From assembly GCA_049999805.1 (NCBI GenBank), contig JBNGIO010006223.1:224743-288742 (forward strand): a stretch of 64,000 nt of DNA, in the 5' to 3' direction. Below, piece by piece: positions 22,717 through 34,564 of this stretch. The position numbers and the translations under genes are program-made. Within the stretch, counting starts at the first letter, position 1. Each line of letters opens with the position of its first letter. The notes under the pieces are model-generated. The model worked only from the letters and a program-made list of their open reading frames with translations. It did no database searches and was not told the origin of the DNA. This DNA is from Folioceros fuciformis. Lineage: Eukaryota; Anthocerotophyta; Anthocerotopsida; Anthocerotales.

Positions 22717-23577
22717 GCTCTGAAGACCTGCCGAATCGCAGGAGCGACTACAGCTAGCATGGCTGCGAGTGTACCATTAGCCCGCGCGAGGCACGCGCAC
22801 ACGCTCCCGGCTCCATCGCCTAGGTCGCTGGTCGCTAAATTGTGTTACCTCCTTCAAGCATGCAGCTAATTAGACTGGGTGGNNNNNNNNNNNNNNNNNN
22901 NNNNNNNNNNNNNNNNNNNNNNNNNNNNNNNNNNNNNNNNNNNNNNNNNNNNNNNNNNNNNNNNNNNNNNNNNNNNNNNNNNCGCACAGGTCCTGAGAAG
23001 AGTACATTGACACGGAGCCAGGAGAGAGGAATGTACGCACACCACAATGTAATGTGCATACATGTATACATATGTATAGTGCAATATTTCTAATTTCTTC
23101 CCTCTGGCGGGAACGGTGCAGGTTGCCCGCCCCTCCAACGGGGGAAGAACGGGCGGTAGCCAACAGGGAAACAGCAGGGAGAGGAGAGTGCCTCACTTGT
23201 CGCACTGGCGGGAATAGCAACATGCAGTTAAACCATCTTTGCGCACAGAGATATTTCTGCTCATCAGCATAAGCGCCGCGCCCGGCGTATGAAACCAATC
23301 ATCTTGTATGCATACTGCATGTACACTCTGAAAGTAATATCTATTTACACTACTTGATCGACAGTGGGCGCGGACCCTGTACTGCGCGGGAGCCCATATC
23401 CTGTCCTCTGGACTGGACTGGGATTCTGTCTCCCGCGCCTGGAGCCGGGACAGACCGTCACGTGTCAGCACGTTCAAATGCACTGTGCATTCCCGCTCTT
23501 CAAGCGTCGTCTTCCCACCACTGTCTCCGTCTTGGATACAAGGTGCTGTAGCCTGCTCCTTCGATCTCCGGGTGCTT
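22717..23577. other. intergenic with assembly gap (100 N at 22883-22982)
   Basis: The 100 N at 22883-22982 are a conventional gap of unknown size. Flanking sequence holds no recognisable gene. The right half is the 3' flank of the PPR gene on the minus strand, and the left half the 5' flank of the DUF760 gene. Confidence 0.6.
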
Positions 23578-26262
23578 CTAATCACCAACCAAAAACGTGT
23601 GCACCTGTCCGTCCATGTCTGTCCACCAGCTGTGGCCGGGCTGCTTCCATGCCCCGACTTCTTTTCTCCGATCCTGGATCTCCTGTGCGTGCTGCCACAT
23701 GCGGGCAGCGGCATATATGTTTGATATTAATACATACGGTACTGGATCTCTTTCGTCTAGCTTCACAGCTTCTTCAAAAGCTAAGCGCCCCACACCCACA
23801 TTGCTCCACTTTTGACAGGCACCCAATAGGTTGCGCCAAACTGCAGCATCAGGAGGTACAGGCATCGTCCGTATCACACCTAGCGCCTCCTCTAATTGGC
23901 CTGCACGACCCAGGAGATCCACCATGCATGTGTAGTGCTCTGCCGTGGGACTGATGCCAAATTGCCCGCTCATAGCCTCCAAGTACTCTCGCCCCTTGTT
24001 CACTAAACCCGCATGACTGCACACTGTTAGTACACTGAGAAAGGTAATACCAGCTGGCTGGACGTCATCCTCTCTCATTTTCCGCCACAAGTCGAAGACA
24101 AAGTCACTGTCACCTTGACGGGTGTAGCCCGCAATCAGTGCACTCCAGGCAACAACATCTCTTTTGGGTAATGCTTCAAACACCTGCCGTGCATCAACCA
24201 TGCTCCCCGAATGTGCATACATATTTATCAAACCGACGGCTACGAGCTCATCCGCTTGAAGACCCTGTTCCTCAATCTGTGCGTGAAGTTGCCTTCCCAG
24301 CTCCAAAGCTGCAACACTTGCACATGCCTGCAGGAGGCAGGAAAATGTCACACAATCAGGTGCAATGATCCCTTCCTCTTGCATAGCCCGGTAAAGCCCA
24401 AAGACTTCCTCTACCAGGCCCTGCTGGTAGTAGCCTGCCATCATGGCATTCCACGTCACCACATTTTTCTGATCGAGTCCTTCAAACACCCTTTGGGCCT
24501 CTTCCAGGCTGCCGCACTTCGCGTACATATTTACCAAGCTGCAACCTACAACCTCGTCGGCCTCAAATCCCCGTAATCCAATTTGTGCATGAAGCTGCTT
24601 CCCATTTTCCAAAGCTGGAGTTCCAACGCTTGCACACGCCTGCAAGAGAGATGCAAATGCCACAGTGTCGGGTACAGCAATGCCTTCATTTTGCATGGCA
24701 CTAAAAAGCTGAAGCGCTTCCTCACCCATACCCTGCTGTGCATAGCCTACTATCAGCGCAGTCCATGTCACCACATCTTTTTCACCAAGCCCGTCAAACA
24801 CCTTTTGAGCATCTTCCAAGCTGCCACACTTGGCATACATGTTTACCAAACCGCAACCTATAAACACATCAGCCTCAAGTCCTTGTTCTCTAATTTCTGC
24901 ATGAAGCTGCTTCCCCTTCTCCAGAGTCGGGCTGCCCAAACTTGCGCACGCCTGCAGGAGGCAGACAAGTGTCACAGGGTCAGGTGCAACCATGCCTTCT
25001 TCCTGCATAGTCATGTAGAGGCTAAGGGCCTTCTGTCCCTTCCCTTGCTGAGAATACCCTGCTATCATGGCATTCCACGTCACGATATCTTTTTGACCAA
25101 GTCCATCGAAAACATTTTCAGCATCCATCAAGCTACCACACTTGGCATACATATCCACCAGGCAATTGCAAACGAACAAGTTGGGCTCAACCCCAGCGGC
25201 CAACACATCAGCATGCACTCGCTGCCCAGCTTTCAAGTCTGCCCCCTTTGCACAAGCTTGAAGGGCTGCTACAAACACATGGGCATCCGGCTTCACACTT
25301 GACCGGCACATCTCGTAGTACATTTGTATCGCCTCCTTAGTTCGTCCATGGTTGACTTGTGCAGAAATTATGGAGGACCACATGAAGGCATTTGGTTTGG
25401 CAACCACAGTGAACACATCCATAGCTTCTTGCAACCTGGCGTGAGACGAATACATCCGCAGAATGTGGTTGCACAAGAAGGCGTCTGACTCGTAGCCCAT
25501 TTTCACACTGAGGGCATGAAGACGTCGACCCAGAACCAGATCCTTCTGCGTCACACATCGTTTCAGAACAGTGTAGAGAAGAGACTGAGATACACGACGG
25601 TTCTTGTGCACCAGAACTCCCAGAGCCTCAATAGCCTGAGTGAGCTGCCTCTGCTCACACAGTCTGCTCACAGTATCAGCCGTCACCCCCTCTCCGTATC
25701 CTGCGCGCCGAAGAGAATCAGAATCATCAGCCACGCTCCAATTTGTTGCAGGCGAACGACGACCCGTGCAAATCTCCAGTGCAACGAGTTGAGGATTCGC
25801 AGCAACACCATCCGTCTCACACAATTTTTTTAGCCAGAAGAACTCCTGGGATAGCCCATGGCCGAGGTCGGGCCAATTGGATCCCCCATTTTGTTGCCTG
25901 TATTCGCTTTCAAGAGGATGCCCCAGAAAGGACTGGCGCCACAAGAGCTCTTGGCGGCAACCGACCCCTCCAGAACAGTCGCTTTCACGTGTTAACGCAG
26001 AGGCAAGGGCCACTTCACTCCGGCCTTGCTTCCTCACCTTCGGCCCAGAAGAAGTGCAATGGGCCAGGCAGCCGTGACTTGCAGGGACAGTCGGCGAGCC
26101 GAAGACGCCCAGTCTGGCTCTGAAGTCCAGCCTCGGTGCTCTGCCGGAGCAAGTGCCGCAACTGACACAGTCCATGCTGGCAGACGCTGCATATGCTCTT
26201 TCCATGCCCAACCTTGATACCACAATTTGGAGCAGGCATTTTTTCCGTGTCTCATCCGGCAC
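23578..26262 (-). CDS. PLS-class pentatricopeptide repeat protein with E motifs, no DYW
   Basis: It is predicted to bind organellar RNA sequence-specifically, usually to direct C-to-U editing. A single exon of 894 residues. About 190 N-terminal residues are non-repetitive and may contain a targeting peptide. From about residue 200, PLS triplets repeat, each with the signature VNMYAKCGSLEDAQ, VFDGL and VVTWNAMIAGYSQQG. The E region follows TCMVDLLGRAGQLEEALG. The protein stops soon after GHSWWTDMDGQVHTFLVGD, so the E2-like tail is present but no deaminase domain. Adjacent repeat units are unusually alike. It is a close paralogue of the 50909-53896 gene; the endings align residue by residue. 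Its editing site cannot be told from sequence alone. Confidence 0.93.
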   Translation of the reverse strand: MPDETRKKCLLQIVVSRLGMERAYAASASMDCVSCGTCSGRAPRLDFRARLGVFGSPTVPASHGCLAHCTSSGPKVRKQGRSEVALASALTRESDCSGGVGCRQELLWRQSFLGHPLESEYRQQNGGSNWPDLGHGLSQEFFWLKKLCETDGVAANPQLVALEICTGRRSPATNWSVADDSDSLRRAGYGEGVTADTVSRLCEQRQLTQAIEALGVLVHKNRRVSQSLLYTVLKRCVTQKDLVLGRRLHALSVKMGYESDAFLCNHILRMYSSHARLQEAMDVFTVVAKPNAFMWSSIISAQVNHGRTKEAIQMYYEMCRSSVKPDAHVFVAALQACAKGADLKAGQRVHADVLAAGVEPNLFVCNCLVDMYAKCGSLMDAENVFDGLGQKDIVTWNAMIAGYSQQGKGQKALSLYMTMQEEGMVAPDPVTLVCLLQACASLGSPTLEKGKQLHAEIREQGLEADVFIGCGLVNMYAKCGSLEDAQKVFDGLGEKDVVTWTALIVGYAQQGMGEEALQLFSAMQNEGIAVPDTVAFASLLQACASVGTPALENGKQLHAQIGLRGFEADEVVGCSLVNMYAKCGSLEEAQRVFEGLDQKNVVTWNAMMAGYYQQGLVEEVFGLYRAMQEEGIIAPDCVTFSCLLQACASVAALELGRQLHAQIEEQGLQADELVAVGLINMYAHSGSMVDARQVFEALPKRDVVAWSALIAGYTRQGDSDFVFDLWRKMREDDVQPAGITFLSVLTVCSHAGLVNKGREYLEAMSGQFGISPTAEHYTCMVDLLGRAGQLEEALGVIRTMPVPPDAAVWRNLLGACQKWSNVGVGRLAFEEAVKLDERDPVPYVLISNIYAAARMWQHAQEIQDRRKEVGAWKQPGHSWWTDMDGQVHTFLVGD

Positions 26263-27334
26263 ATTTCAGTGCCTGCGGAAGCTTTCCAACCCCCTGTCAT
26301 TCATGTTTCGCGTCAAATGCTATCGCACTGCTTTCCGATCTCCGGCAACAGAAACGAAAGTCGATAAGCCCTAAAACTACAGCTGGTCCCTGTATAACAA
26401 GGGTCAAACTCTTCCACATTGTCTTCAATGCGAAAATGACAACCTAGCCTGTAGGGAGAAAGTGCAGGGTACCACTTCCAGACTAGAGAAGCTTGGAAGT
26501 CTAGCTTGAAGACTTCAACGAACCACACCGACTTCACTCACACTTTCTCCTTTCAGAATAAACGTCGAGGCATCTTTCTGAGAATCTGCGTCGAGTGTAT
26601 CCGCAAAGTGCCTCAACGGCTCCTGCCACCGCGAGCCCTATAGTGTGAGCGAAGCGATCAGTGAGACCGTTAAACCTAAGGATGGTGAGCGGCAAGAACA
26701 AACACCGAAATCTACCTTATCTCTTCCTTTTCCGCAGGAATTGGGGGAGTCTGCTGGGATTCTCCGCACCCATGCTAAGCTTGCTTTCCTTATCACCTCG
26801 GAACAAAAAGCCGACTGCTACAATTAAGGACCAAATAATGCATTTGCGAGTGTGAAATCCAGACGGAAACATTAGCTCGCTCCATTCTTTTCTGCCCCGC
26901 AAGTTGGAACCCGAGCCCCACAAATGTCAGTCTGATTCAGACACGAAAACGTCGGGACCCGTAGGAGGAGGTAGGGAATCACTATGGCATCCGGAGCAAA
27001 ACTGTAGATGAAGCTGACGGGTGGCAGCCATGATGAACGGTGAGTGCCTGCTCTGGTTGTGGACAGAGTCGGGATGCTCACATTAATCGTTCCTTGCTTA
27101 GTTACAATTTTACAGAAAGGTACCAATGAGTGTTGTGTAACCAGGTCGCAACGGAACGAAGGGCTCTTCAGGGGTTTAACTGAGAGGGAACGGGTGCGGC
27201 TCGCGCCATGGCACAGGAGTAGCCGCGACTGAGGAAGTGCTGGGATGTAGCCATGGAGAATCTTGTCTGAGGGACAGTGCAATGGTGGCAGTATTTATGT
27301 GACGTGTGATTTTTTAGGGTGGCGCACTGTGAGC
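26263..27334. promoter_or_regulatory. divergent intergenic region between PPR and SECY2
   Basis: About 1.1 kb separates the start of the minus-strand PPR gene from the start of plus-strand SECY2. It must contain both promoters and leaders. Only short overlapping frames on both strands are visible. No repeats were found. Confidence 0.4.
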
Positions 27335-29026
27335 ATGGCGACGCTGAGAAGCGTCCCGAGTTGCCACCTTTTCGCAGGTTCTAGAAATGAGCAGCGGCTC
27401 AGCAGCACATGGCGCAGCTCGGAGCATCCACTTCATGGCGTACGACTGGAAAGTAGAAATGTGCGACTGCGATTGGCATTTCCTTCTCGCCTTGCCAAAG
27501 AATGCCATAGGTGGCGTCATGGGGTGCAGAGCAGAAGCGGTCCAAGGATTGGCGTCACTGTGTGTAGGGGTGCAGAGCCAGAAGATGCCTCGAGCGATTT
27601 GCGTGGAGCTCCTCCCTCGACTGTGGGGAGGCCCAAAAAGTTCAGGAGCGGTGTTTTACAGCTCACGAAGTGGAGCATATCCTTCAACGACGCCGCACAG
27701 GCATTCTTCAAGAGTGAGATCAGGCGCAGGATATGTGTTACCGTTCTACTGCTTATGGCCAGCCGGGTGGGCTACTTCATCCCTCTACCCGGGTTCGATC
27801 GGCGCTTCATGCCGGGGAACTACCTGGGTTTTGTACTCGGAACAACAGAGGAAGTGGGAGAGCTGGTGCCAGAGCTGAAATTGTCGCTGTTCCAGCTTGG
27901 TATAAGCCCCTACATTTTTGCATCCATTGTAATGCAACTTGGATGTAACATGGTTCCAGCTCTTATTAAAATTCGGAAGGAGGGCATTGACGGTAACGAG
28001 AGAATCCAGAGATACGTTTGGTGGCTGTCATTGGCAGTTGCTGTAGTGGAGGCAATTGTGCTTGCGTTTCACTCAGCTTCCTATTCGATCTATGCTGCCA
28101 AGAACAAGTTCGGATATGTGACGGTGACCACTGGCCTCCTAGCAGCAGGAGCCATGGCGATGCATGCCATCTGTGAAAAAACGACGGAAGCTGGATTTGG
28201 ACATGGCTCATCTCTCATCATCTGTGTGGGCATCCTCACAGGCTATTCAGACACGCTGTTCAACATCATCTCCAACCTGTCCCGGGGTGGTGCAAGCTGG
28301 GGACCGCAGATTTTACTCTTCGTCGCCATTTTCTTGGTCATGACAATGTGGGCCGTGCTGGTGACCGAGGGTCGTCGGAAGGTGAAGCTGCAGTATTACA
28401 ATTTTGAGCTTGCCCCGACCAGCAGCGGGGCTGAGTTTTTGTACAGGCTGGGGGTAGCAACCCCTGAGGTTGAACCGTATATCCCATTCAACCTCAACCC
28501 AGGGGGGATGCAGCCCGTTCTAGCCACAACGTATCTTATGGCCCTTCCAGGTATCCTTGCAGCTTTCACCAGGAATCCCTTTTGGGTCAGGTTGACAGAG
28601 CTTCTCAACCCTGCCTTGCCTCCTGCTCCGGGAGCGCAGCCTTGGATTTACTACTCGCTTAGCATTTTCTTCATTTTTGTGTTCAACGTCCTGGACATCA
28701 GTGATACTCCCAAGGAAATTGCCAACTACATGCTAAAGATAGGAGCGAGGATTCCTAAAGTGAAACCAGGCCGGCAGACCATAGAATATTTGAACAAGGT
28801 TCAGGCATCCACGCGGTTCTGGGGAGGGTTGTTGTTGGGCTTGCTTGTCACTGTGTCTACGTTGGTGGACTTCAAGTTTCGATCACTCAGTAACACAGGG
28901 GGCAGCGCTATCGGCTTTACGTCTATGCTCATCATCGTAGGTTCCATCATAGAGCTCCGCAGGTCCTTTGCTGCCTACAACGTCATGCCTGCACTCACCA
29001 AAGTATTGCGCCGTTATGGTGCATAG
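27335..29026 (+). CDS. SCY2: plastid SecY2 translocase subunit (SCY2)
   Basis: This is the channel subunit of the second plastid Sec translocon, which in Arabidopsis acts in the inner envelope and is essential for embryos. A single exon of about 563 residues starts at MATLRSVPSCHLF, with about 120 residues of Arg/Ser-rich transit sequence; an upstream in-frame Met at 27263 is unlikely. The translocase core begins RICVTVLLLMASRVGYFIPL. It has about ten hydrophobic segments, including ISPYIFASIVMQLGCNMVP, KTTEAGFGHGSSLIICVGI and PGGMQPVLATTYLMALPGIL. The end, AYNVMPALTKVLRRYGA, is typical of SCY2 rather than the thylakoid SCY1. Full length, no broken motif. Confidence 0.94.
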   Translation: MATLRSVPSCHLFAGSRNEQRLSSTWRSSEHPLHGVRLESRNVRLRLAFPSRLAKECHRWRHGVQSRSGPRIGVTVCRGAEPEDASSDLRGAPPSTVGRPKKFRSGVLQLTKWSISFNDAAQAFFKSEIRRRICVTVLLLMASRVGYFIPLPGFDRRFMPGNYLGFVLGTTEEVGELVPELKLSLFQLGISPYIFASIVMQLGCNMVPALIKIRKEGIDGNERIQRYVWWLSLAVAVVEAIVLAFHSASYSIYAAKNKFGYVTVTTGLLAAGAMAMHAICEKTTEAGFGHGSSLIICVGILTGYSDTLFNIISNLSRGGASWGPQILLFVAIFLVMTMWAVLVTEGRRKVKLQYYNFELAPTSSGAEFLYRLGVATPEVEPYIPFNLNPGGMQPVLATTYLMALPGILAAFTRNPFWVRLTELLNPALPPAPGAQPWIYYSLSIFFIFVFNVLDISDTPKEIANYMLKIGARIPKVKPGRQTIEYLNKVQASTRFWGGLLLGLLVTVSTLVDFKFRSLSNTGGSAIGFTSMLIIVGSIIELRRSFAAYNVMPALTKVLRRYGA

Positions 29027-29888
29027 CACCTCGCCACTTTTCACTTTCAGGTACATGCGCACATTCCTGCCGTGCTGAACTTGTCCGTTGTAACATCAAA
29101 CACGCAAGTACTAAGAAACAAGTATTTTCCACCTCACAATCACCACCTGTTTAGCCGTCACTCTGCGCTACTTCTATACTTATGGGTTGAGGAGTGTGGC
29201 CACAACAAGGCTGATTGCCGCATCCCAAGCAGACGTAACAGCATACGAGAAGCCAGTAGGTACTCAAAAGAGACTATGTAGTAACCCTTGTTCTAGCTCT
29301 TGGAACATTATTGGAACAAATCGGATGTGGTTGGTGCTGGCAAGGGCAGTATATCAAAGCTCAACAATCATGTTGCCCATGAAGTCACTGTTGGCGCCGA
29401 TAAATTAGACATCTTGCAAACAGGGGGTTCAGGTGCCTGACTGAAGAGGGATAGGATGGCGTTATGTCTTCTGAATAATCTCAAAGCCAACAGCTCCGTA
29501 CTTAGTGATACTAACGTCAGACTCAAGCCAATCACTAGTAAACAGCCCGTCTACTGCTGTTAGCCATGTCTACAAAGCCAGATTTTAACTTCCGCGATAC
29601 ACACAGCCTCAAAGGTCGGGTTCGAGGCATCCATTTCCGTGATACACACAGCCTCAAGGTCGGGTAAGAGGCATTCATCCTGTACAAGCAGATATTGGAC
29701 TTCAGCCACATCCATACCTCCCTTTTGTCAGGTTGCTCTCCGCCGCCAGTTGTCAGATAGACATCTTATCAGGGCCCCAGGTGATGCCAGCTTCCCTTGT
29801 CAGCTGAGATGCTACCAAGGCTACGGCAAGACAGTGCTCTCCCAGCTGCAGCACTGCTTGCTTGTACCTTTCCACCTCGACGACCTTG
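29027..29888. other. convergent intergenic region with a 44-bp direct repeat
   Basis: SECY2 and the epimerase gene converge here. Two adjacent copies of a 44-45 bp unit (29590-29633 and 29634-29678), sharing GATACACACAGCCTCAA and GTCGGGT, differ at a few bases. No coding content is recognised. Confidence 0.6.
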
Positions 29889-32123
29889 TTATCCCTGAAG
29901 GACCTTCCGAGGGTCTAATTGTCCACTAAAATAGCTTGACGGCACAGCAGATAACTCTTGTCGCCCTTTCCATTCCTCACCAGGCTTCAAAACGATTGGC
30001 TTCTCAACAGCAGCTGCCTCCAAACATAACATATGCTTGTACTCATCGTCCCCAAAATCTGGTAATGCTTTTGCCTTCTTCTCCCAAGGATTCCAGACCA
30101 CTACAACAGCGTGACCAATTAAATATAGCGGCAACAGTCCAGGTGAAAACTATTAACTAGTGCATGTGCAAACGAAACTTGGAAACAATGGCAGTGACAG
30201 AATATCACACCTGCATCAGGTAGACCCTCTTTCTTAAGCACGTAAGTTCTTTTCTTCTCATGATCGATAACAGCTATCTTAGTAGGCGTGCCGAGATATA
30301 TTCTATCCACCTGGCTTTGGAAGAGATTGAGTCAGTGGTAGCCCATTCGGCTTACCAACTAAACGTAGCAGCGAAGGAAATGTGTATGGTAGCAGTACCT
30401 CTTCATCAAAAGTTAGCGCATCTCCTTGTTCCGTCTTGCGTTCCTGTTTCTGCAAATTGTCCAGATAATCTAAAGTCTCGAGACCCTCTATTCTGACTTC
30501 ACTGCAGCAGTCACACAAACAGATAGAAATTACACTTGCTTGAAACCTGCACCTCCTCTTCTTTCCTCCTTTCCAAGTGACACTATAGAGTGATCATAAA
30601 ACGAAGACAGAAAATGAAATGTTTTTTGTTCAACTATCTACCGTATCCTTCCACCCCAGAAAGAGAAGCCTTAGATGGCCTGATGGATTGACTTATGGCT
30701 TTATGAGGCTGTCATTTCAGCAGTTCTTCAAGCTAGAGAGCGCAAGTAGTAAAAAGAACTTGTTTGCTCATTAGCTGGAAAACAAAAATTCAGACAAAGA
30801 CTCATGATGCAAGGACGTACAACAAGCAAATCTGCCTTCATTCTCTCCAATCTAGCATCAACAGGGACCAGATGCAGTGCAAAGTCTATGAAGCCCGTTA
30901 AGTGAGTTGGAGCAGACCTGATGTCTGAAACAGAGAGGTAGGTGTGGAATGCAAATGTGAATGAAAAGGCCTTGCTGTCTGTATTTCGAACCCTTGATGT
31001 CAAAGTGAGGTCTCCAGAGGAACCCAGAGCAACCCGCAGTCGCAGTTCAAAACTGTACCACATCAACGATGAGAGACATCATACTCTATGAAACAGCAAA
31101 AAGAGCAACTCATGGCGCTCCGTCAGTTTACCCGACATGACTACGGAATGCTAATAATAGGCAACGAAGAGAGGTCATCGGCTCAGAATGAGGGTTTAAA
31201 CACTATTCAAGTACTGCGAAGACAGACGAAGCAAATCGATATTATTTTCACCTGTGCGGCCACTTCGATTCCTCCTCCGTATTCCTCAGAACTAAATCAA
31301 CCGAGATCTTGTTGNNNNNNNNNNNNNNNNNNNNNNNNNNNNNNNNNNNNNNNNNNNNNNNNNNNNNNNNNNNNNNNNNNNNNNNNNNNNNNNNNNNNNN
31401 NNNNNNNNNNNNNNGCTCCAGGGGTCCAAAGCCAGCGAACTGGGAACAGAGAGCGGTACGGTGTCAGACGAATTTCGAAAATGAAGCAACCGTTAGTGCT
31501 TAGAGTTCGTGGAAGAGGCACAACACATGCATCCTCACCTGCGGAAAACATATTGGAATGCCGCCTCTGATTGCCTTTGGTGGTTTGAATATCGCCTGGA
31601 GAGCAGCATTGTTAACAACCCGCAACGAAAGAATGCAGGAGGACAGTGCATTTATAGTGTCAGAGGGGCAACGGGGTAGCGGTGGTGAGTTAGTCCAACC
31701 TTGCTGCTCAAAAACAAGAGCTCGTCTCCTTTATCATTTTTCCACGACGTTACATGCCCGCCATACAACTGGATCTGCAAGGGAACTAAGTGGGAGACAA
31801 GAGTTAGCCTTCAGCAACTCCGGAAGAAGGCAGCAATCACGGAAGGTGACGTTCCCGTGGTCATACGCGTACATAACTAGGAGTCTCAGAAAGAGGGGCA
31901 TGCAATCTCGCCCCCGTAGCCCGCAACCGAGTAGTGGCCATACAAGTCACTTGGTGGAGGACGAGGGTAAAGAGGCAATGTGAAGCGAACCGAGGACAAT
32001 TGGGGAGCGATAGGATAGGGATCAGGGTAAGAGGGGCAACACCTTTACCTGGGCAGATGGTCCACGGGGGTCTCGGAGGATGATCTTATCTAACCCATTC
32101 GCGTCCTTCACCATATCCATCAT
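29889..32123 (-). CDS. glucose-6-phosphate 1-epimerase (aldose-1-epimerase family), interrupted by an assembly gap
   Basis: It interconverts alpha and beta hexose 6-phosphates; plant members are also called apospory-associated protein C-like. Exons are 32123-32049, 31774-31700, 31595-31539, 31439 into the gap, gap to 31252, 31052-30918, 30501-30399, 30310-30211 and 30100-29889. Motifs in order: NGLDKIILRDPRG, YGGHVTSWKND, KAIRGGIPICFPQ, FAGFGPLE, then the gap. After the gap come FELRLRVALG, FTFAFHTYLSVSDI, VEGLETLDYLDN, IYLGTPTKIAVIDHEKKRT and VVWNPWEKK. The gap (31315-31414) removes the segment that carries a conserved active-site His in this family, so catalytic integrity cannot be judged. 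Every visible junction keeps phase. The last block is KPGEEWKGRQELSAVPSSY. Confidence 0.9.
31315..31414. other. assembly gap, 100 N
   Basis: Exactly 100 N mark an unsized gap. It lies inside coding sequence of the epimerase gene: reading frames on both sides belong to the same conserved domain. Family comparison implies about 25-30 residues are missing, with or without an intron. Confidence 0.95.
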
Positions 32124-32517
32124 CCTCTTCCGCGGTGCCGATTCCTTGTTTATGTCGTGGTTTCTTCCTGAATAGGTACGCTTCAGAATTGATTTTCCAT
32201 ACCACAGCCGCTACAACGAGCAGACCTGCGCGGAACCCCTCCAAACCTGCTCAACGCTGACCCTCCCTGTTACTGGCACAGGTGACCTAACGATGAGCAA
32301 ACGCAACACCCTGGAGACAACACTTCACAACCGAGGGGACAGGTCACAACAAATACAAATATGTATCTGATGTGATGTGATGTGGTTTGTGACGTCTGTG
32401 GTCGACACGGCCAGCCGTTTTCCGGACAGAAGTACCAACGTTGAAGGAGCGAGCCGACGTCTATGCGCGTGAAAGAAAAAAAAAAATTTGTATCGCCCAA
32501 ACTTTTATTCACCCATG
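32124..32517. other. intergenic between epimerase and ankyrin/BTB gene
   Basis: About 394 bp between two minus-strand genes. It holds the epimerase promoter and the 3' end of the BTB gene. A short GTGATGT run lies near 32370-32390. No gene was seen. Confidence 0.4.
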
Positions 32518-34564
32518 TCATCGATTCACGTTTTCATAGTCAAGAGCAAGCTGTTCCAACATCTTATCGAATTTCACAGCACTCTCGTCTCGTTTGTCAA
32601 GCTCCTCCCCTTCCAGTGCCAGCCATTTCTCGCGAAGGTCATCCAGGATGTTTCCTCGCACTTCTTTGCTTGCTTCTCCCAGTGCCGCAGGGACACTGGT
32701 CCGGAGACACGATTCGCCCGACGGGGGTGGAAGACTCGCAACCATTGCACGGAATTCTGGGATTGATACAAATAGTTTTAAGTTCAGAGCCATGACATCC
32801 AGACAATGGTCTCGTAATTTCCACACACCATACCTGGAGACAACCAGAGAGCAACAACAGAAAATCAGGGGTGAGGCCGAGCCGAGGAAGGCTTATATAA
32901 ATGCATGACAACATGGGAGGTGGACGGACATATCAGCCATAAGCAGCCAACTGCACAGTTCTGCAGGAGATGTAAGCTCGAGCTGTGGTAGCAGAGCGCC
33001 AGCAACAGCACGCTTCAGGCTGAACACCAGGTACCGTGAAGCTGCGTCGAATATTTCCTCTGCCTACACGTACAGAAGCAGAGAAAAGAAATGAATCCCA
33101 TCCAGAGGACCACAATTCTACTTCAAGAAAACAGAAACACGCACACACACAAATAATCTACCTCACTAGGGTCGACATTCTCCAAAGTGTCTGTGTACCT
33201 GGAAAAGCAACCGACCTGATGTGCTCAGCTGCTGGTACGTGAACAACAGACGTGGGTTCAAGTGAAGTAAGAAAAGGGCATGGACGCTTACACGAACTCC
33301 AGCAGACTCTGGAAAGCACTCGAGCTTATATCATGTTCTTCAAGCACGGGCAGCCCCTTGATCGTTCTCGATCCATTCTGGACTTCAGTTGATCGACAAA
33401 ACCTTGCCCTGAAATACTCCGACCGTGCTGCTAGTATGAACTTATGAGCTCTAAACATCCGACCCTCAACAAGGAAGCATACGTCCGCATGGTCCTCCTC
33501 CACTACCTCTCCTGTGACTGTAAACAAGGATTGCAACCATAATCCGTGTCATCCGCGGCCATAGCAGTACATTCTGATGTTTGCTGAGAGTCCTGACCTC
33601 TACGTTGATGAGCCACAGGTTGCTGTGTGTCGGAATTGGCTAGGGTGAGTAAAAAGAGATTGCGCATGGCTGCTGGAAGCCGGTGCTGGTCAGTAAGAGC
33701 GGACCCCTGCAAAATATATCTCCGCTGCGACTGATCAGCCCCGCGGAGAGACTTGTACTCGGCATATTTCTGATGCACGAGCTCCTTCTCTAGGTGCGCC
33801 TGAAGGGCACGGCAACCGCAAACCCTGCAGATCCTAATCAGGTCGTCCATGTCCTCCACCGCCACATCCAACCTGTCGCTGTAGAAAAAATGGAGAAGGC
33901 TGAACAGCGCGGAGAAGGAAAGTTTACGTCGTGCGAGGCGTATCTCGTCCCTGTCCCTCCACTCGTTGGCAAACTTGTGACAGAAGAAAGGCGAACGGGC
34001 AGCCAGTAATGCCCGATGCACAGAAATTGGCTTGTCAGAAACGTGAAAGACCATGTCGCAGGCTAAGCATGGCGCAGCAGCGGGATCGATGACGTTCCCC
34101 GCATCGCAGTAGGCCGAGTTGACGCCCGCGGTCAAAAGAGCTTGGCGAAGAGCAGCAGGAAGAGGCTGCAGCGGCGGAGGGCGGGCCTCGAACGCTTTAA
34201 GCAGCTTACGCACTTGTAGATTGAGTGCGGCATAGTAGCATCGGTCCCCATCGTAGGTGTGTTCGCTGCAGATTGCCCCATTATTCAACAGCAAGAGAGC
34301 AGCATCCAGGTGGCCGGCAAGACAGGCGTAGTACAGTGCCACAGAATCCCACCGGTCCCGAGCGTTCACATCCACACCCTGGTCCTCGAGCCAGAAGCGC
34401 AGTCGGTCGACATCGCCGGCGCGTGCTGCCTCGTACACATCTCCGAATGGAACCTTCTTCCGCGGCAGCGGAGGCTCCTCCTCCTCGTCTCCTAAGAAAA
34501 TTGCGTCCAAGTCACTCTCAGGAGGGAGCGGCGCAGTGGCGTTGGCAGTCGCAGGGGGCTCCAT
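32518..34564 (-). CDS. ankyrin-repeat and double BTB/POZ domain protein (ABTB-like), 5 exons
   Basis: Likely a substrate adaptor of a CUL3 ubiquitin ligase, by analogy with BTB proteins. Exons are 34564-33604, 33517-33292, 33198-33162, 33063-32930 and 32833-32518 (557 residues, phase kept). The order is an acidic N-terminus, ankyrin repeats at about residues 38-110 ([40 protein letters not shown]), a first BTB from about 170 ([20 protein letters not shown]) and a second BTB from about 330 ([20 protein letters not shown]). A helical BACK-like region follows with [16 protein letters not shown] and [15 protein letters not shown]. The tail includes [16 protein letters not shown]. This is the architecture of the Arabidopsis At2g04740 type. 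The first donor (CAAC/GTAGAG) is inferred from phase. Confidence 0.87.

Noticed and set aside
22842-23138. Frames running through N runs
   Set aside because: They exist only because N does not give a stop codon.
24583-25302. 239-residue plus-strand frame inside the first PPR gene
   Set aside because: It is the complement of repeated PPR units; its own periodicity mirrors the repeats.
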